Part shown: in pieces, positions 14,124 through 15,026 of the stretch
How the letters are laid out: every line of letters begins with the position of its first letter
Numbering within the stretch: the stretch's first letter is position 1
Assembly (NCBI GenBank): GCA_937894165.1
Contig: CALCSX010000135.1
Span: 1-15,026 of the forward strand
DNA from: an uncultured Saprospiraceae bacterium
GTDB taxonomy: Bacteria; Bacteroidota; Bacteroidia; Chitinophagales; Saprospiraceae
DNA length: 15,026 bases
Direction: 5' to 3'
The notes under the pieces: model-generated
Database searches by the model: none
What the model was told of the DNA's origin: nothing
What the model saw: only the letters and a program-made list of their open reading frames with translations
Position numbers and translations under genes: made by a program

Positions 14124-14153
14124 TAAAGATACTATAATCAAAGTAGATATCAA
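14124..14153 (-). promoter_or_regulatory. Bacteroidota-type promoter of hflK-hflC
   Basis: On the minus strand TTG (14151-14153) is exactly 19 bases before TATCTTTA (14124-14131), one base off the TAnnTTTG consensus. The start of transcription would lie about 25 bases before the hflK ATG. Spacing and box are almost the same as for the DUF6088 promoter. Confidence 0.6.
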
Positions 14154-14311
14154 GTGTTCTTCGATTAAATTCATGAAATACACGATGAATGCAGTTTATT
14201 GCTGACTTTTCTTGATATTTCTTGTGAAAGTCTCATTTTTAAAGAAAATAATCGATCTCCACTCCGGTTTGTTAGAATGCCCTAAATAAAAAATCATTTT
14301 TAATATTTCTC

Positions 14312-14581
14312 TTAGCCGCCTAAATTTATTTCAGGCATATCTGAGGAATTGTTAAACAATGCGACCCCAAAAAGGACACCCAGAATAACGTAAAATACCA
14401 TGAATACAGCGGCCCAAATTAATGCGGCCTTCGCCCAATTCGTTTTGCTCGGATTATAGCCGGAGCCAAATGCCCAAATAAATAGCATAATAATATTGAC
14501 AATCGGAATAAAAGTCAGTAACATTGTCACGATCCAATCTTTAGTGGAGACAGGGGGTGGTTGAAGTTGTCCATTTTGCAA
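14312..14581 (-). CDS. Small two-helix membrane protein
   Basis: About 89 residues from the TTG at 14579-14581, or 103 from the TTG at 14621-14623. After a proline-rich start (QPPPVSTKDW) come two membrane helices: WIVTMLLTFIPIVNIIMLFI, then WAFGSGYNPSKTNWAKAALI leading into a long hydrophobic stretch ending GVLFGVALF. A family of small Bacteroidota and Firmicutes proteins has this layout (PPPVSxxDW, WAFG, NPxKxNWAKA); its function is unknown. No in-frame ATG or GTG precedes the first helix. An ATG in another frame (14572-14574) would give MDNFNH and could join the frame if the run of five C at about 14552-14556 had one more base. So the start is either TTG or hidden by a frameshift or sequencing error. 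Confidence 0.65.
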   Translation of the reverse strand: MQNGQLQPPPVSTKDWIVTMLLTFIPIVNIIMLFIWAFGSGYNPSKTNWAKAALIWAAVFMVFYVILGVLFGVALFNNSSDMPEINLGG

Positions 14582-14623
14582 ATTTAAATGTGGTGAGAAA
14601 AATATAATCCAGGCAAAATCCAA

Positions 14624-15026
14624 ATCTTGCCCTCTAAATTTGTAGTCCTTAAATTTGAGAAGTATTAGAAAAATTATGAAAGCAAATTGAATACAATCAT
14701 AAGCACAGATTAAATAAACAATTAAATTTGGAATATTATATATGAGATGAGTTAAAAATCAATGATTTATCATATTTTTCTTCTCAAGAAATACTCAAAA
14801 TAGTCGTTTTCGCTCGACTATGTTTCATTCTTTACCACAAAGTCTCCCGCTAGGGCTTTGCCCTATGTTTTGATAAAAATAACTTTTATAATCATACATC
14901 AGTTCTTAAGAAAAATTGAAATAATCTTCAACATTAAGGAATGAAGGGACATTAAGGATTTCATTAAGGGCTTAAAATTCTTAAAAACCTTAATTTCTTA
15001 ATGGTTCTCCTACACTTCTTTTTCAT
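14624..15026. other. AT-rich intergenic region with small hairpins
   Basis: No convincing gene. ATAGTCG (about 14812-14818) and CGACTAT form a 7-bp stem. TAGGGC-TTT-GCCCTA at about 14852-14866 is a tight hairpin followed on the plus strand by TGTTTTGATAAAA, possibly a terminator for something on that strand. From about 14936 the text repeats CATTAAGG and TTAAG-type motifs. A 20-codon basic frame from the CAT at the very end is too short to call. Confidence 0.35.

Noticed and set aside
14967..15026. Basic 20-residue frame starting at the right edge on the minus strand
   Set aside because: Too short, and formed from the TTAAG-type repeats; no independent support.

Overview
The window looks like chromosomal DNA of a Bacteroidota bacterium, probably of the Cytophagales type; the rank below phylum is a guess. 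Three things point there: promoters of the form TTG-N19-TATCTTTR, A-rich leaders with little Shine-Dalgarno signal, and a TonB receptor with an N-terminal carboxypeptidase-regulatory-like domain. There are no rRNA, tRNA or CRISPR genes that I can see. Almost all genes lie on the minus strand; the exception is the gene at 10397-11284.

Layout from left to right. (1) 1-1061: a DUF6088/AbiEi-like antitoxin gene with a clear promoter. Its partner, the AbiEii nucleotidyltransferase, is reduced to about 35 codons. These are fused in frame to what looks like the last codons of a HigB toxin, followed by the start of a HigA-like antitoxin. (2) About 1150-5784: five single-gene units in one orientation, each with little or no room for a promoter. 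Four of them start with GTT plus a few bases and end, just before a foldable spacer, with the reverse complement of that same start. This is the signature of integron gene cassettes with attC sites. No integrase gene is in the window, so it reads as a cassette array lacking its integrase (CALIN-like). One attC is compact (about 67 nt); two are about 260-305 nt and share a long conserved interior. (3) 5785-6259: a diverged copy of the long attC tail, a strongly G-rich minus strand, a GC-rich block, a rho-independent terminator and a 124-bp imperfect hairpin. (4) 6260-9050: a TonB-dependent receptor preceded by a small histidine-rich membrane protein, probably a metal uptake operon. (5) 9060-12063: a repeat field around one winged-helix gene (10397-11284) of AbiEi-like type with an unusual cysteine-rich C-terminus. 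The field holds about 17 copies of a degenerate palindrome near TTCTCG-TGGTT-CGAGAA, three copies of a GAGACGTTGGA palindrome and an 80-84 bp repeat unit. (6) 12100-14153: an hflK-hflC operon with promoter and terminator. (7) 14312-14623: a small two-helix membrane protein with no ATG start, then AT-rich DNA to the end.

The most unusual parts are the cassette array with very long attC-like sites, the AbiEii-HigB junction, and the palindrome field flanking an orphan AbiEi-like regulator.
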